Shown in pieces: positions 63,349-64,000 of a DNA stretch of 64,000 nt (the stretch's first letter is position 1; each line of letters starts with the position of its first letter). The DNA comes from Perlabentimonas sp041656735 (GTDB lineage: Bacteria > Bacteroidota > Bacteroidia > Bacteroidales > Tenuifilaceae): positions 1 through 64,000 of the forward strand of contig JBBACY010000003.1 of the NCBI GenBank assembly GCA_041656735.1, written 5' to 3'. Below the pieces are notes generated by a model. It was not told where the DNA came from, did not search any database, and saw only the letters and a list, made by a program, of their open reading frames with translations. Both the position numbers and the translations under genes were made by a program.

Positions 63349-64000
63349 ATGAAGCAGGGTTTTACTATTAAGTGGCGGTTACGTGTTGTTGTGGTGTTAC
63401 AACTTGCGTTATTACTATTTCTTGTTGTAGGATATGTAATAAACAATAGTTTAACGAAAAAAGTGTTCTTGGAAAAAGAGGTCATTGCAGACGAGATGAA
63501 TAGCATTAGAGTATTTACTGTTCAAATTAAAGACTATTTGGGCGGAAGGGTTAGCTACGATAATTTGGTAAAGGATGCAAGAGAAGGATTGAGCATTATC
63601 GATAATGATGATATTTTAACGCGAGAACTTACCAATGTGTGGAAGATGATTTCTGAGGTTAACGATTTAAACAAGAATAATGTTAATCTTGAGGATAAAA
63701 TGATGAGACTACTAGATGAATCAATTTCAAAGTCAAATCAGTTTATTAACCAGGTTAGCCAGGCGCTGGCTAGCGAAAGTCAGAGGCGTAACGTGACAAC
63801 CCTTGAACGTTCTGTTATTACTGGAGCGAATGATAATAATAATAGTGGGTATAAAATTGAGGTTCTCTATAAAGACCTTAAAAGCGATTTCAACAAACTT
63901 GGTGAGCTTAACCAATTTTTGGAAAGAGCCATACAGCAGGCTGTTGACGATGCCGAGCGTTTAAAAAATACTCAGTTTGCAGATTTACCCGCTTCGGCCT
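63349..64000 (+). CDS. N-terminal part of a membrane sensor protein (cut by window end)
   Basis: An open frame of 217 codons from ATG 63349 without a stop. It starts MKQGFTIKWRLRVVVVLQLA, with one TM helix at about 13-33, then a mostly helical, acidic extracytoplasmic region with repeated Asn and Asp (NDLNKNNVNLEDKM; QALASESQRR). This is the usual N-terminal layout of chemoreceptors or histidine kinases with an all-helical sensor domain. A second TM helix and signalling domain would lie past the window, so which type it is cannot be told. Confidence 0.75.
   Translation, partial: MKQGFTIKWRLRVVVVLQLALLLFLVVGYVINNSLTKKVFLEKEVIADEMNSIRVFTVQIKDYLGGRVSYDNLVKDAREGLSIIDNDDILTRELTNVWKMISEVNDLNKNNVNLEDKMMRLLDESISKSNQFINQVSQALASESQRRNVTTLERSVITGANDNNNSGYKIEVLYKDLKSDFNKLGELNQFLERAIQQAVDDAERLKNTQFADLPASA

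Overview
The window is a chromosomal segment of a Bacteroidota bacterium, most likely a Bacteroidales/Marinilabiliales-type lineage. The evidence is lineage-specific families (PF14121-type porin, DUF5686 outer-membrane protein, DUF4783 protein beside nadC, fused SecDF, RNase H with a viroplasmin domain, NamZ/DUF1343), menaquinone made by the futalosine route (mqnB, mqnD), promoters of the Bacteroidota TTG / TAnnTTTG type, and AT-rich DNA almost without Shine-Dalgarno sites. SucAB and a Mn-type superoxide dismutase suggest that it meets oxygen. No prophage, CRISPR array, tRNA or intact insertion sequence was seen.

Layout. 1-170: end of an rRNA operon (5S and terminator). 187-9565: porin, MltF-type transglycosylase, Nudix CoA pyrophosphatase, and a leftward group with LolC/E-type permease, RNase H, methyltransferase and NamZ muramidase, then inorganic pyrophosphatase. 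10295-16831: two large histidine kinases, one with 7 TM segments and one an eight-PAS hybrid. 16924-23654: Der, Era, a 1222-residue NtrY-like kinase and RlmH, all leftward. 24124-27041: rightward DUF4783-nadC-brkB-pdxH operon. 27060-34279: leftward TolC/permease/adaptor export operon, GlmM and an MFS/POT transporter. 34582-38396: exported LPP20-like protein, exported caspase-like protease and an exported coiled-coil protein. 38386-46416: DUF5686 protein, RluB/RsuA-type pseudouridine synthase with a long charged tail, TatA, SecDF and retropepsin. 46754-48075: YtfE/RIC-like di-iron protein with a LuxR-type regulator. 48274-55226: FabD, chemoreceptor, PorT-like barrel, mqnB-mqnD, a small protein and SOD. 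55426-58659: a 1077-residue multi-cofactor flavo-iron-sulfur oxidoreductase. 58995-63098: sucA-sucB. 63349-64000: N-terminus of another membrane sensor, cut by the window end.

Most of this is housekeeping. The less ordinary parts are: the caspase operon, whose upstream region carries two palindromes, one close to an FNR box; the di-iron/LuxR pair, which has a non-canonical receiver and lies between two intergenic inverted-repeat elements; a 22-bp repeat shared at 21/22 bases by two intergenic regions 42 kb apart; the oxidoreductase, which joins parts usually encoded as separate subunits; and a cysteine-rich tail on SucA. Several starts are non-ATG: TTG for the LolC-like protein and NamZ, GTG for the NtrY-like kinase and RlmH. 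Several other proteins are annotated here from an internal ATG because their longest frames begin at unlikely TTG or GTG codons.
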